Of a stretch of DNA of 63,096 nt, positions 34,285 through 44,162 are shown piece by piece. The position numbers and the translations under genes are program-made. The stretch is from Paenibacillus plantiphilus (GTDB lineage: Bacteria; Bacillota; Bacilli; Paenibacillales; Paenibacillaceae). The notes under the pieces were generated by a model that did not search any database, was not told where the DNA came from, and worked only from the letters and a program-made list of their open reading frames with translations. Where the stretch lies: the NCBI RefSeq assembly GCF_927798095.1, contig NZ_CAKMMF010000026.1, positions 1 through 63,096 of the forward strand. The letters run 5' to 3'. Positions within the stretch are counted from its first letter, which is position 1; each line of letters opens with the position of its first letter.

Positions 34285-35673
34285 CTACTTCATAAACTTG
34301 CGGATCAGGTTGAGCTTCTTCACGGAATAGGGCGGGTGAAGGAAGCTCCAATTGAACTTCGCCCTCTTCTTAAGCACGCTTTTCATATGAGAGAATGTCT
34401 CAAAGCTCTTGCGCCCGTGATAAGCCCCTGTGCCGGATGCTCCTACCCCGCCGAACGGCAGATGGGGGCTGGCCAAATGGAGTATCGTATCATTCACGCA
34501 GCCGCCGCCGAACGAGACCCTCTCCAGCACCTTCTCCTCCGTCTTCTTATCGCTTGTGAACAGGTACAGCGCTAGCGGCTTGGATCTTCCATTAATGCGC
34601 TTAATGGCCGCATCGAGATTATCGTAAGCCAGCACAGGAAGGATAGGTCCGAATATCTCTTCCTCCATTATTTTATCTTCCCACATTACATGGTCTATAA
34701 TCGTAGGACCCACATACAGGTCATCCCGCCTTGAATCGCCGCCTGCCGCAATTTTGCCCGCATCCAGCAATCCCGTCAGTCGTTCCCAATGCCGCTCGTT
34801 CACAATTCTGCCGAGATCGGCGCTCTTATGCGGATCATCGCCGTAGAAGGCTGCTATCTTCTCCTTCAGCTTGACGATAAGCGCCTCTTTAATATCCTGA
34901 TGGACCAGAAGATAGTCCGGGGCAACACAGGTTTGCCCGGCGTTGAGAAACTTGCCCCATACGATTCGATGCGCGGCCGTATCAAGATCGGCGTCCCGCT
35001 CCACAATGCAGGGACTCTTCCCGCCCAATTCGAGCGTCACAGGCACTAGATTCTTCGCCGCCGCCTCCATTACAATGCGGCCAATTTCAGTGCTGCCGGT
35101 AAAGAATATATAGTCAAAGGGAGTATGAATAAGCGCGGAGACAACCTCTTTGCCCCCTTCTGCAACACTAATATACCGCTCTTCAAAATTCGCCCGAATG
35201 ATGGCTGCGATAACTGCCGACACATGCGGTGTATACTCCGATGGCTTCACAACGGCGCAATTGCCGGCGGCAATCGCTCCGATCAGCGGCTCAATGGCCA
35301 GCATGAACGGATAGTTGAAAGGTCCGATGACCAGTACCGAGCCATACGGCTCCGGGTAAATATAGCTCTTCGAGCCCCAATGGACGAGCGGTGTTCGCAC
35401 CCGTTTGACCTTCGCCCATTTTCTGAGATGCCTGCTTATATAACGGATACTATCGTACACGAACCCGATCTCTGTCGTGTAAGCTTCAAACTCCGATTTG
35501 CGGAGATCCTTGCGCATCGCCTCAATTATCAGGGATTCATTGCACTTGATAGCAGTCTTCAACAGCTGGAGCTGCTTAAGCCGATAATCCACGGATTGCG
35601 TTGCGCCGGACTGCACATATTGCTGCTGATTCCGCACCAGCTCCATAACCGTTGTTCGAGTAATCGCCTCCAT
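34285..35673 (-). CDS. Aldehyde dehydrogenase
   Basis: A 462-residue NAD(P)-dependent aldehyde dehydrogenase of the class-3-like group (YwdH type in Bacillus). The active-site Glu is in LELGGKSPCIV and the Cys in NAGQTCVAPDY; GSTEIGR is the cofactor loop. A C-terminal hydrophobic tail as in membrane-bound relatives is weak (NWSFLHPPYS). The start ATG 35673 follows AGGGGG. It is convergent with lrgB, only 24 bases apart. The substrate is unknown, probably medium or long aldehydes. Confidence 0.9.
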   Translation of the reverse strand: MEAITRTTVMELVRNQQQYVQSGATQSVDYRLKQLQLLKTAIKCNESLIIEAMRKDLRKSEFEAYTTEIGFVYDSIRYISRHLRKWAKVKRVRTPLVHWGSKSYIYPEPYGSVLVIGPFNYPFMLAIEPLIGAIAAGNCAVVKPSEYTPHVSAVIAAIIRANFEERYISVAEGGKEVVSALIHTPFDYIFFTGSTEIGRIVMEAAAKNLVPVTLELGGKSPCIVERDADLDTAAHRIVWGKFLNAGQTCVAPDYLLVHQDIKEALIVKLKEKIAAFYGDDPHKSADLGRIVNERHWERLTGLLDAGKIAAGGDSRRDDLYVGPTIIDHVMWEDKIMEEEIFGPILPVLAYDNLDAAIKRINGRSKPLALYLFTSDKKTEEKVLERVSFGGGCVNDTILHLASPHLPFGGVGASGTGAYHGRKSFETFSHMKSVLKKRAKFNWSFLHPPYSVKKLNLIRKFMK

Positions 35674-35821
35674 CGGTCCCGCCCCCTCTTCATGCATGCT
35701 GTAATTGCGCGTCTCTATGCATTTTGTCACTGCATAACAATAGTCGTTCTGTTACAATTGTAACCATACCCTACTATAATTCCAGCTGTACGCGAATAAA
35801 ATGATAACGAGGTGCACACTG

Positions 35822-36121
35822 ATGAGAAAAGAACATATCGTTTATTTTAAAGTGTTCCATAAAGGGCAGGCAAGCTTGCTGCGGGGACTTCTCTATCTGG
35901 AGGAAGGCCAGGAGCCTGCCATTCAAGATTTCGAGCAGTGTCTGCGGGCTTGCGGGCATGATGTCCGCGCCGTCATCGATCAGGAGCAGTTTATATTTAC
36001 AGCTTACAGGGACGGCGAGGAATACACCATTGATGTTATCGAGGATTATGAGAAGAATCATCGGGATCTCTACTCCGACAATCTGAACAAAACCTTTATC
36101 AAGAAGGACCCTACGCTGTAG
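35822..36121 (+). CDS. Small hypothetical protein
   Basis: A 99-residue soluble acidic protein that begins at ATG 35822, seven bases after GAGGTG. The sequence alternates strands and helices (EHIVYFKVFHKGQ, EQFIFTAYRDGEEYTIDVIE). No family is recognised. It is alone between the aldehyde dehydrogenase and a GC-rich intergenic region. Confidence 0.65.
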   Translation: MRKEHIVYFKVFHKGQASLLRGLLYLEEGQEPAIQDFEQCLRACGHDVRAVIDQEQFIFTAYRDGEEYTIDVIEDYEKNHRDLYSDNLNKTFIKKDPTL

Positions 36122-36652
36122 AGCTGACTAACGTCTTATGACGTCACCCCCAGAGTGAAAATGGGAGCCGTTTGACCGCCGAAGTGTGACCGAGCACCGT
36201 GTGCCGCGATGGCACCGCGCGCTGGGAGGCGCGAGCGGTGCGGATCCGGGGAGCTTCCGGATTCGTTTTGTTGGAGCGGTCACAATCGCCAGCAAGGCAT
36301 TAGCTTCAACCACCGCCGGAGTGCTCGGGGTTCCATTGCTGCATAAATACAGTAAAAAAGATCAAAATGACCATTTGCAAGGCTACTTGCTGCAAAAATG
36401 CACCTAATGAAACCCGAATAACACTGATTACTCTGACTAGTGGCGATATTTGATGTATTTTTACAGCAACTTTAGTGGAATGAGACTTTTTTCGATGCAG
36501 GAACTGTACTTTTGCAGTTATGCCTAAAAGTAAACAAAGACCACTCGTTGATCAGCGCCGTATTCGGATAAAGAGCGTCCGCCTTCTACTGCTGCTCCAA
36601 ATAACTGCTTTCTGGCATGGGCATGAGAATGTGCAGGACGAGGCTCCGACCC
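36122..36652. other. Intergenic region with GC-rich hairpins and repeat copy B
   Basis: No credible gene. It has the hairpins GCACCGC...GCGGTGC (36212-36241) and ATCCGG...CCGGAT (36243-36262), followed by the dispersed repeat copy B. A 73-codon open frame here lacks a ribosome binding site. Confidence 0.5.
36285..36522 (+). repeat. Dispersed intergenic repeat, copy B
   Basis: It aligns along its whole length with 32259-32490 in inverted orientation. The peptide that both would encode shares GVPLL-KYSKK-QND and LLQKC, but this copy stops early and is shifted later, so coding was lost or never existed. Confidence 0.75.
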
Positions 36653-37615
36653 TTATCGCAGAGCTATATCATTATATCGATTATCAATCGTTTCACGCAT
36701 GAACGATTCCATGCTTTGTATCGCTTGCTCTTCTGTCTGCCTGGCATCCATAACAAGCCGTATCCATTCTGCTTCGCTTGCTGTCTCCTCTGCACTGTCT
36801 GTTATTCCAACAATCTCTGCAAATAGTTGAGACAATCTGGTGTAGCAAGCTGCAGCAGCGCTCAACTGCGGCCAGATCCCTTGCAGCGTATCGACATACA
36901 GCTGAACATCTCTTTTGGATGCCGCATAGTCATTGAATACTTGCCGCGCGCCAGCCCTATCGTAGTCGCCCGTTCGAAGTGCATGAATAATTGCATCATA
37001 GGCACTCCTTCCACAGGCATAATGCGATTCAGGCAGCATCGGATCATGCGTCTCCCATTTATAAATCGCCTGTATACAGGATTCCTTATATACCGCCAAC
37101 TCATCCAACTCTATCCGCGAATCAAAAACCTGATAATACCAATAAGGAGACCGGTTAATTCCAAAATCGGCGTAAGGCACGATTTGATGTTCATCGTTCG
37201 AACCATCCAAGTAGTAGAGCTCGCTCCTCTCATCATCATACCCAGCTGCTATAACAAATCCGTCCTTCCAAAATACGGCGCCCATCCCGTGATCTATCGA
37301 TCGCTTAATAACGGAAACTGCACGCTTCTGATATAACGGAAAGGTTACGTCGAAACTATAGCCCGCCTGCTGCGACGATGTTATCCCCAGAAAGTCGGCA
37401 GCCAAAAAATTTTCGGCCATCCAATTGTAGACGGTGGATGAATCCGCAGCTAATTTCCGGTTAACGGTAAAGCGGAACCCCGTCACTGACATGCCGGAGA
37501 GCATAGGCTTAGCCAACGTTGTCCATCCCCCATGCGCCAGAATGCCATGCATAGCATCCACGTAGGACCTGGATTCAGCCTTCATTTGCAATTCAGACAA
37601 TAAGACCGCGCCCAT
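36653..37615 (-). CDS. BtrH-like? protein, paralogue 2 of a tandem pair
   Basis: A 320-residue soluble protein. The first ~170 residues resemble the BtrH N-terminal/C39-like peptidase-related fold only by overall pattern (PMLSGMSVTGFRFTV, then VIAAGYDDERSELYYLDGS); the rest is helical. It is a clear paralogue of the upstream gene (PMLSG/YMLSG start, GYDDE, GINRSPYWYYQVF/GLNSTPFWYCQVF, KWETHDPMLP/DWETPYKTLP). The ATG at 37615 follows AAAGGAG. It is the third gene of an operon under a WYL regulator. Function unknown. Confidence 0.65.
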   Translation of the reverse strand: MGAVLLSELQMKAESRSYVDAMHGILAHGGWTTLAKPMLSGMSVTGFRFTVNRKLAADSSTVYNWMAENFLAADFLGITSSQQAGYSFDVTFPLYQKRAVSVIKRSIDHGMGAVFWKDGFVIAAGYDDERSELYYLDGSNDEHQIVPYADFGINRSPYWYYQVFDSRIELDELAVYKESCIQAIYKWETHDPMLPESHYACGRSAYDAIIHALRTGDYDRAGARQVFNDYAASKRDVQLYVDTLQGIWPQLSAAAACYTRLSQLFAEIVGITDSAEETASEAEWIRLVMDARQTEEQAIQSMESFMRETIDNRYNDIALR

Positions 37616-37631
37616 GTCTTCACTCCTTTGT

Positions 37632-38633
37632 TCATCTCGGCGAGTGCGTGCCCCATCTGGGAACAGTAGATCGCTTCAGATCAGGATATTTGCCAGCAAT
37701 CGCACGAAAAAGACTTATGGCCTGTTCCTCCAATGACTCTGCCGCTGTCAGCATGGCAATTAATTCATGAACTTGTCTCCGATCCACTCTCCTTAGTCCG
37801 GCTGTCTCCTTTATGCAGCCCTTAATGCCCGAAACCGTACATACAAGATGGTCATAGAGATTGAATGCCTGCCCTAACTCCGGCCAAGTTCCGCTAACCG
37901 CTTGCAAATAGTCCCTGATTTCTGTTCTCGCACATAAGTAATTATCCAGAATATACACGGCTCCGTCTTCATCGAAGCCCCCCTTCTCCAACCCCTGCCT
38001 TAAAAAGGCATACGCCATTCTTCCTGAAGCAATATCCGTGTGCGGCAATGTTTTGTATGGTGTCTCCCAGTCCAATATAGCTAGCCGGAGCGATTCGAGG
38101 ATCATCGTTTCCCTCGCAACATGCACATGCTCGCCAAACACCTGACAATACCAGAAGGGCGTAGAGTTCAAGCCAAAGTTATGATACAGTACAATCTGGC
38201 CCTCCCTGGAAGAACCATCCTGCACGTAAAAGACCTCATCCTCATCATCATAGCCATAGATGACGCCAAATTCCGGAAGCCAGTAGATCACGCCGATCCC
38301 GCGATCCAGACTGTCCTTCACCGCCTGCACCGCATCCTGTTGGTAGTAGCGAAACGTAGGATGCCTCGTACGTCCTCCATCCCATTCCGTATATACACCC
38401 AGATTGTTGACTGCTTGCCAATGCTCATCTCCCCACTGGCCATATGCCGTGACAGACATCGGGAGAAGCTTCTCATGTACGGTAAATTTGAACGCCATGC
38501 CGCTGAGCCCTGAGAGCATATATTTAGGGCCGTTGAATATATGGGCCGCTGTTAATACAGCATATAAACTATCGGTATACGACTTCGATTCTCGTATCAG
38601 CCGAATGTGCTCCAAACATGCGCTGGACATCAT
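37632..38633 (-). CDS. BtrH-like? protein, paralogue 1 of a tandem pair
   Basis: A 333-residue paralogue of the next gene, 16 bases upstream of it. Conserved points are YMLSGLSGMAFKFTVHEKL, GVIYGYDDEDEVFYVQDGS, GLNSTPFWYCQVFG and the ending YPDLKRSTVPRWG. The shared GYDDE and strand pattern resemble the C39-like N-terminal fold of butirosin BtrH, but there is no clear catalytic Cys/His set. GAGGGGG precedes ATG ATG. Function unknown. Confidence 0.65.
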   Translation of the reverse strand: MMSSACLEHIRLIRESKSYTDSLYAVLTAAHIFNGPKYMLSGLSGMAFKFTVHEKLLPMSVTAYGQWGDEHWQAVNNLGVYTEWDGGRTRHPTFRYYQQDAVQAVKDSLDRGIGVIYWLPEFGVIYGYDDEDEVFYVQDGSSREGQIVLYHNFGLNSTPFWYCQVFGEHVHVARETMILESLRLAILDWETPYKTLPHTDIASGRMAYAFLRQGLEKGGFDEDGAVYILDNYLCARTEIRDYLQAVSGTWPELGQAFNLYDHLVCTVSGIKGCIKETAGLRRVDRRQVHELIAMLTAAESLEEQAISLFRAIAGKYPDLKRSTVPRWGTHSPR

Positions 38634-38680
38634 TTTCCCCCTCGATCTCTATCTCTAGCCCTTCGCACCCGTTTCCCTGC

Positions 38681-39595
38681 TCATGATTCATCCTCTCCAT
38701 TTAATTGAGCAAGCAGTTTCAGACATCTGCCCTGCAATTTCGTTCGCAGCCATTTCGGAGCTACTACCTGCTGCCACTCAGAGCTGAGCAAATGCTGCAG
38801 GAAGGAATCGATATCATAAAATTCAATGTTGTAAAGAAGCTCCCCCATGGACTGAGCAGGGTAGCCCTTCCATGTCTCTCCGATAAGGGGGCTCGATAAA
38901 CGCACCGCAGCAATGAATGGCTTACGTACAGGCGAGCCTCCGGCTTCCCATCCGACAGGTTCAATTGTCCGCTCGAATCTAACATCGGTGACGGTCACAT
39001 GTTCAATGCTGTCAAGGCGGAAGATTCGCTGTTTATGCTGCTGTTCACAGAAGGCGATCACATAGTCGCCATTATAATGATTCATTAGTCTGAACGGGCA
39101 GATGCCAAGTCGCGTCGCCTCTTCCTCTGGATGCTTATATACAATTTGGACAATTAGACAATCCTGTATCGCATGAGACAGCAATTCGATGTTCTGCATA
39201 AGCCGAGGATGCGCATCAAAGACAGGAAGCCTATCTGTGACAGTCCCGGCATGCTGCTCATCGGTAAACCGGCTAAGCAGATGTCCCACGCGATTGACAG
39301 CGGACGCATTATCGTAACTGTAATGACGGTAACGGAAAGCGAGAAATTTGAGCACCTGTTTCTCTTCTTCAGTCATATATAAGAGTGGAAGCACATAGGT
39401 TGGATGCTCGTAGCAGTAGCCACGGTTTTTGGACATATACAGCAGGGGGGCACGCAAAGAAATACCAAGATACTCAATATCACGCTGCGCCTGCCGTCTG
39501 GAAATTTCGAACTGCTGTGCAAGATGATTGCTGTTCGGATATTTGCCCTCTCTAATTTGCTGGTCAAACCATTGAATCCGATGCATATTGCTCAT
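38681..39595 (-). CDS. WYL-domain transcription regulator
   Basis: A 304-residue protein with an N-terminal helix-turn-helix (SNHLAQQFEISRRQAQRDIEYL), a YafY-like middle part and a WYL domain around 150-230 (IVQIVYKHPEEEATRLGICP, YVIAFCEQQHKQRIFRLDSIE). WYL domains bind nucleic acid or nucleotide ligands and often guard defence or stress loci. GGGGAG lies nine bases before the ATG. It heads the operon with the two paralogues, 47 bases upstream. Confidence 0.85.
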   Translation of the reverse strand: MSNMHRIQWFDQQIREGKYPNSNHLAQQFEISRRQAQRDIEYLGISLRAPLLYMSKNRGYCYEHPTYVLPLLYMTEEEKQVLKFLAFRYRHYSYDNASAVNRVGHLLSRFTDEQHAGTVTDRLPVFDAHPRLMQNIELLSHAIQDCLIVQIVYKHPEEEATRLGICPFRLMNHYNGDYVIAFCEQQHKQRIFRLDSIEHVTVTDVRFERTIEPVGWEAGGSPVRKPFIAAVRLSSPLIGETWKGYPAQSMGELLYNIEFYDIDSFLQHLLSSEWQQVVAPKWLRTKLQGRCLKLLAQLNGEDES

Positions 39596-39682
39596 TCAGC
39601 AAGCTCCCCCTCCACAGAATACGCAATGCCGTTAACCATATACTACATGATTTATCCGCTTAACTGGAAAGTATATTAAGTA

Positions 39683-39725
39683 TTACAAGCCCCCATCCCT
39701 GTGTAACAAGGACGGAGGCTTGTAA
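39683..39725 (-). terminator. Terminator of the zinc-ribbon gene
   Basis: TTACAAGCC pairs with GGCTTGTAA, with an inner CC..TCC/GGACGG part and a loop of about 11 bases. It follows the stop at 39737 by 12 bases and also faces the end of the WYL upstream region. Confidence 0.6.
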
Positions 39726-39736
39726 TTGCCTCACCA

Positions 39737-39925
39737 TTATCCGGTGATCGCATCTACCTTCAATTGCGGCGCTTTATAGCATCTTTTGCATACCTTGATC
39801 GCTGTCCCATCAGACTTCGTGCGGGGGTAGAGCAATTTGATTCTCGTAGCACTGCAAATCGGACAGGTTCCGCGACCTCGTGAAGGAAGGCTCCACAATA
39901 CGCGTCCTCTTTTTGTTTTTGCCAT
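39737..39925 (-). CDS. Small zinc-ribbon protein
   Basis: A 62-residue basic protein with two Cys pairs, CPIC near residue 21 and CKRC near 46, forming a likely zinc ribbon. The N-terminus is Lys/Arg-rich. It may bind nucleic acid or ribosomes. GGGG lies about ten bases before the ATG and a terminator follows. Family not named. Confidence 0.65.
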   Translation of the reverse strand: MAKTKRGRVLWSLPSRGRGTCPICSATRIKLLYPRTKSDGTAIKVCKRCYKAPQLKVDAITG

Positions 39926-40055
39926 TCATTCTTAACCCCATTTCCAAACATCTCTTATGGCCATTCATGTCCGGCCCTGCAAAGGATTGCGAACTGCAAA
40001 CACCCATAGATGATAAGCACCATGCCCGCCTCCTATTGCACCCCTATTATAAAAC

Positions 40056-40086
40056 AACTGATACGACATAAAATGTCGTATCAGTT
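40056..40086 (+). terminator. Perfect hairpin followed by T tract
   Basis: AACTGATACGACAT and ATGTCGTATCAGTT are perfectly complementary with a three-base loop, followed by GCGGGTTTTT on the plus strand. No plus-strand gene precedes it, so it may be a remnant or stop antisense transcription. Confidence 0.5.
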
Positions 40087-40149
40087 GCGGGTTTTTCGAT
40101 CATTCCAGCAACACATTGTACCCCGCTATCGAGAAGCAGCAACGAAAAG

Positions 40150-40192
40150 ATAGTGGCTGCCCCGAAGGTCGAACCTTCAGGGCAGCCACTAT
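40150..40192 (-). terminator. Terminator of the SLH protein gene
   Basis: ATAGTGGCTGCCC pairs with GGGCAGCCACTAT, and GAAGGT with ACCTTC, giving a ~20-bp stem with a tiny loop 14 bases after the stop codon, followed by CTTTTCG on the minus strand. Confidence 0.8.
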
Positions 40193-40205
40193 ACATGAAT
40201 AGCAA

Positions 40206-43200
40206 TTATTGCTTTGTAACTGTCACAAAATCGAAATCAGGGAGCAAGGCTCCTCCAGCGTCTGACTGCTGACTCCCATTATTGCCATTTACCTTGGCAT
40301 ACTTAATTTGAACGACTGATCCGGCATCAATCGCCTGTTTGAAGCGAGCAGAATACAGGTCGTTCAAATTAATATTTAGGACATTATGATCCACCCAAGG
40401 ATAAGCTATATAACCTCTGAGTGAATATTCCACATTGTCTACCATTAATACAAAACCCGCCGCAGGAGCGGAATAATTGGACAATTCAAAACCAGCAGCA
40501 AAAGTGACTTTCAGACTTCCATTCTGATAGACAGCCGTCGGGATGCCCGGTACTGGGATTTCTAACGCAGGCTGCGATACAAGCTCAGATGGATAATTAT
40601 TTTTGGCCCAGTTAATGACGTCTGAAGTGTTCATAGTGACCGTTACAGCCCCTGCAGGGAGAGGAGAATCAAACTTAAGGGTATACCTAAGCTTATCTAT
40701 ACCGTAACTATAATTCGCTGAAATGGGTGTGAAGCTGCCTTCACCTGCAACAGCAGCAGTAAATCTATTACCATTCACTAAATTCAGGTTGTTCTCTTTT
40801 GGATTCCAGCCCGAATTTATTTCCATAACAATCGATTTTCTATCTGAACTAATCTTGACGTAATCGATCTTCTCATCGCTCAATGCGACTGGATGATTGG
40901 TAAAGGCAACTGCTTTGTTCTTAGCATCGCTTGTGTCGCGAATCGCATCTCCGGTGTAGGAAACTTGAACCTGGTTACTCTGCTCCTCCGTTATTCCGCT
41001 TACATGAAGCTTCACATAGGAGGCAGCCATGCCCCCCGGCGTGGGGTAATTGTATAGACTGACACTATCAACCGTACCATAATTCAACTGGTAATCGGCG
41101 GTTGCCGGCACACTTAGTGGATCGATAAAGTCATAATAGTGAATATAGATGGCGCTGCGTTCATCATTCATGCTGAAAATACTTGCAGTAGGAGGATATG
41201 TGTCCAATGCAGCCATCGTTTCTTGATCAAACAAGATTGTCGTTACCGCACTGGAAGTATAGTTATTGCTTGCGTCCCGAATAACAAACTCCACACGAGC
41301 CTGTTCTCTTGGGAAAACACCGGTATCAAACTCTTGCAATGTATTGACATCCGCGCCCTCTACCTTGAAGTATGGCCAACTTTCTACAGGGATAACTTCA
41401 TTATCTTTTCCCGCATGTCCTTGTAGCACCGACTTCACACTGGATTCCCACCGGCCATTCCCCCCGTTCACAACCATGTACAATTCCGCTGAAGCCTTCA
41501 GCTTATAGCGAACCGAGATCTTGCCATCCTTCACATAAGCCTGCGGATATCCATCGGCAAAATAAGGATCGATAAAGTCCACAATATCTACATGATCCAT
41601 GCCTTTTGCCCTAACTATCAGCTCATACGTTTTCGTGGCAGTCACACTTCCAGAGAGCTTAACAGTCACACTGACCAACTGATCATCTTGTTCTCCTCTT
41701 GTTACAGTCCCGTTATTGGCAACTGATGCCTCATTATCTGATTCCCAGGAGATTGTTACGCCAGGAAACTGAGGCAGTGATGTGATGAGATTCAAATTAG
41801 AGGTGATGTTATTCTGATCCGCATTGGCCGATAAATACGCTGCTTCGATGGCCGCGAATACTTCGTTTTCATCCACCAACTTCTGGATCGGTCCGAAAGC
41901 AGCGCTTAAAGCCGTCCCACCCACATGCGTTCCGTCTGCTGATACTTCTACGCGGATATATTGCCCGCTGTCTTCCTTCGTCAGCACATAGGAAACATCC
42001 GAGGCCCCCTCAATAACCTTGTAAGGACCCGCTTCATCATTTGATCGCAACCATTTGTAAGTTACATTGTTGTTAGCAGGAGTCCCTTCATATTGCACAG
42101 TTCCCGCCGTTAACTGCGACCCTATCGTGTTCTCTCCTGTGACAGCTTCGATACCCGTAATGTACGCCGTTCCGTCTGGAATATAGACAATAGAAAGCGC
42201 CGTACTGGCATATTGGCTATGCGCGAAGGTCAAAGTATTCCGTTGGATCGCTTCAGGATTGCCTGCATCCATCTGCAAGACAAAGCTTCCAGCCCTATAG
42301 CCTTCCGCAATATGATCGGCAAAGACCGGCTCATAAGAATAGGTCGCATTCGTTACAGTTGCAGTAATACCCGACGTGTCTGCAATCGGATTGCCGCCCG
42401 CATCCTTTAGAGTAACAATGACATTGACATAATTCCCTGCTGGCGCCGCCGATTCTGACATTGCTTGCTTAGCAACAATAGCAGAGTCGTAGTGATTCTC
42501 TTGGTAGAGAGATTTGTTCATATTCTGAATAGACAGTTGACTGCTGTTGGCGATAATCGCAGCATCAACTGGAGAGAGAGGATCAATAGCAGCCCCTTCA
42601 AACTTCGAAAGCGATACGGCAAAAGCAGCTTTGCTGACGTTGACGTCAACTTCACTCGATTTGCCTCCGTCTTCCGTTACCACCTTAATCGTTGCCGTTC
42701 CTTCCCCAACAGCTGTAACCAGGCCGTTCTGGTCAATGGTCACAACAGCTGTACTGTTGTTTGCTACAGACCAGGTTAATTTCTTATTCGTCGCATTGCT
42801 TGGCAATATTGTCGCGGTAAGCTGTTTCGTCTTACCAACTAGTAAAGCCGCATTCTTCTCATTAATAGAAACGCCAGTAACGGAAACCGTATTATTGCCG
42901 CTGCCAGACGAACCGCCTGAAGAACCTCCACTAGAGCCGCCCCCAGCATTGCTTCCTCCGCCTCCACTGCTGCTTCCACCGTTAGTAGTCTCCACAGTGT
43001 TATTGTTAACCGTTGCGTTTACCCCTGTATCGCTTGTTACTTTATTAATCGTCACTTTCCCGTTGATGTTCGTGTCTACTTTTGCAATCAACTCATTAAT
43101 TTTGCCGTTTGCCGTGATTGGTGCAGCAGCAGAATGATTAATGACCTTGTTGAAATTTCCGTCAAGAACAACCGCTTGACCTGCCATTATGTCTGCAGGA

Positions 43201-44162
43201 ATCTCAACCGTTTCAAACCCTCCACCGGTAAGCTCCTTAGTCACCAGCAAAGCTCCGCTCTCCAATCTCGTTACAGAAACCGAAGTGTTGCCGGTTGCCA
43301 GAATACGAACTCTCCCATCATATTTGTTCACAACGAGAGATCCGCCTACATTGACACTGTTGAAAATAATCGAATGCTCGCCGCCTCCGTGCACGAATAC
43401 AGAGCCTGCAATTTCTACATTATTGAGTGTAACATCGCCGTCTCCTACTCCCTGCGCAATGTAGAGATCACCCGAAATCTTCATATCCTTTAGAACAACA
43501 TCCTTGGAATTTACAATAACATTGCCTTTAACATCTTTCGAATATTCACCTGGCTTGGAGATAAGGTCTTGAACCAGATTATTGAAAATAGTTACCGCTT
43601 CCGCTCTTGTCAGATGACTAAGAGGTTTAAAGCTTCCATTAGGCAAGCCATTGACTACTTTTTTGGATACGAGTGCGGCTACTGCTTCTTTCGCCCAATC
43701 CGCTATATCGGCTTTGTCTTTGAAAGAAACATCATTCAAGTCGTTCTTAATATGAAAAGCTTTGGAGATCATTACTGCCGCTTCTTGGCGAGTAATTTTA
43801 TGATTAGGCTGCGCTTTTCCGCTTACCCCATTCAAAACACCAGCAGTATTTAATTTGATTAACGATTCGAAATACCATTTGTCAGGCTGCAGATCGGAGA
43901 ATGGATTATCTCCCTTATCTATATATTTCATAATATTATTTATCATTGTTGCAAATTCGGCTCTTGTCACATCATCGTTCGGTCGGAATGAACCTTCATA
44001 TCCATTTACAACACCGTATCCATTCCATCTATCGATCGATTCTTGCGCCCAATGGCCTTGCGCATCCTTCCAAGCTGCTCCCGATACTGGCGCAACCACT
44101 GTCGTTAACATTAATAGCATTGCAATCCCGAATGAAATGATGCGTTGTTTTGACTTTTTCAA
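40206..44162 (-). CDS. Large SLH-domain surface protein with Ig-like repeats
   Basis: A 1318-residue exported protein starting at TTG 44162 after GGGGGAG. A signal peptide (to about 28) is followed by three SLH domains (about 30-70, 90-135, 150-200) that bind pyruvylated wall polymer. A beta-rich stretch of short strands, with alternating isGDLYI and GSVFV motifs, is followed by a Gly/Ser linker at about 400-432. Next come a Big_2 domain (433-515), further Ig-like segments (about 665-850) and a long C-terminal beta region. It has no sortase signal. It is likely an S-layer or adhesive protein; no enzymatic domain was recognised. Confidence 0.9.
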   Translation of the reverse strand: MKKSKQRIISFGIAMLLMLTTVVAPVSGAAWKDAQGHWAQESIDRWNGYGVVNGYEGSFRPNDDVTRAEFATMINNIMKYIDKGDNPFSDLQPDKWYFESLIKLNTAGVLNGVSGKAQPNHKITRQEAAVMISKAFHIKNDLNDVSFKDKADIADWAKEAVAALVSKKVVNGLPNGSFKPLSHLTRAEAVTIFNNLVQDLISKPGEYSKDVKGNVIVNSKDVVLKDMKISGDLYIAQGVGDGDVTLNNVEIAGSVFVHGGGEHSIIFNSVNVGGSLVVNKYDGRVRILATGNTSVSVTRLESGALLVTKELTGGGFETVEIPADIMAGQAVVLDGNFNKVINHSAAAPITANGKINELIAKVDTNINGKVTINKVTSDTGVNATVNNNTVETTNGGSSSGGGGSNAGGGSSGGSSGGSSGSGNNTVSVTGVSINEKNAALLVGKTKQLTATILPSNATNKKLTWSVANNSTAVVTIDQNGLVTAVGEGTATIKVVTEDGGKSSEVDVNVSKAAFAVSLSKFEGAAIDPLSPVDAAIIANSSQLSIQNMNKSLYQENHYDSAIVAKQAMSESAAPAGNYVNVIVTLKDAGGNPIADTSGITATVTNATYSYEPVFADHIAEGYRAGSFVLQMDAGNPEAIQRNTLTFAHSQYASTALSIVYIPDGTAYITGIEAVTGENTIGSQLTAGTVQYEGTPANNNVTYKWLRSNDEAGPYKVIEGASDVSYVLTKEDSGQYIRVEVSADGTHVGGTALSAAFGPIQKLVDENEVFAAIEAAYLSANADQNNITSNLNLITSLPQFPGVTISWESDNEASVANNGTVTRGEQDDQLVSVTVKLSGSVTATKTYELIVRAKGMDHVDIVDFIDPYFADGYPQAYVKDGKISVRYKLKASAELYMVVNGGNGRWESSVKSVLQGHAGKDNEVIPVESWPYFKVEGADVNTLQEFDTGVFPREQARVEFVIRDASNNYTSSAVTTILFDQETMAALDTYPPTASIFSMNDERSAIYIHYYDFIDPLSVPATADYQLNYGTVDSVSLYNYPTPGGMAASYVKLHVSGITEEQSNQVQVSYTGDAIRDTSDAKNKAVAFTNHPVALSDEKIDYVKISSDRKSIVMEINSGWNPKENNLNLVNGNRFTAAVAGEGSFTPISANYSYGIDKLRYTLKFDSPLPAGAVTVTMNTSDVINWAKNNYPSELVSQPALEIPVPGIPTAVYQNGSLKVTFAAGFELSNYSAPAAGFVLMVDNVEYSLRGYIAYPWVDHNVLNINLNDLYSARFKQAIDAGSVVQIKYAKVNGNNGSQQSDAGGALLPDFDFVTVTKQ

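Noticed and set aside
36186..36407. A 73-codon open frame over repeat copy B
   Set aside because: It begins in GC-rich hairpins without a ribosome binding site and ends prematurely within the repeat.
36653..38633. Firm annotation of the tandem paralogues as cysteine peptidases
   Set aside because: The fold resemblance is weak and no conserved Cys-His pair can be placed in both proteins.
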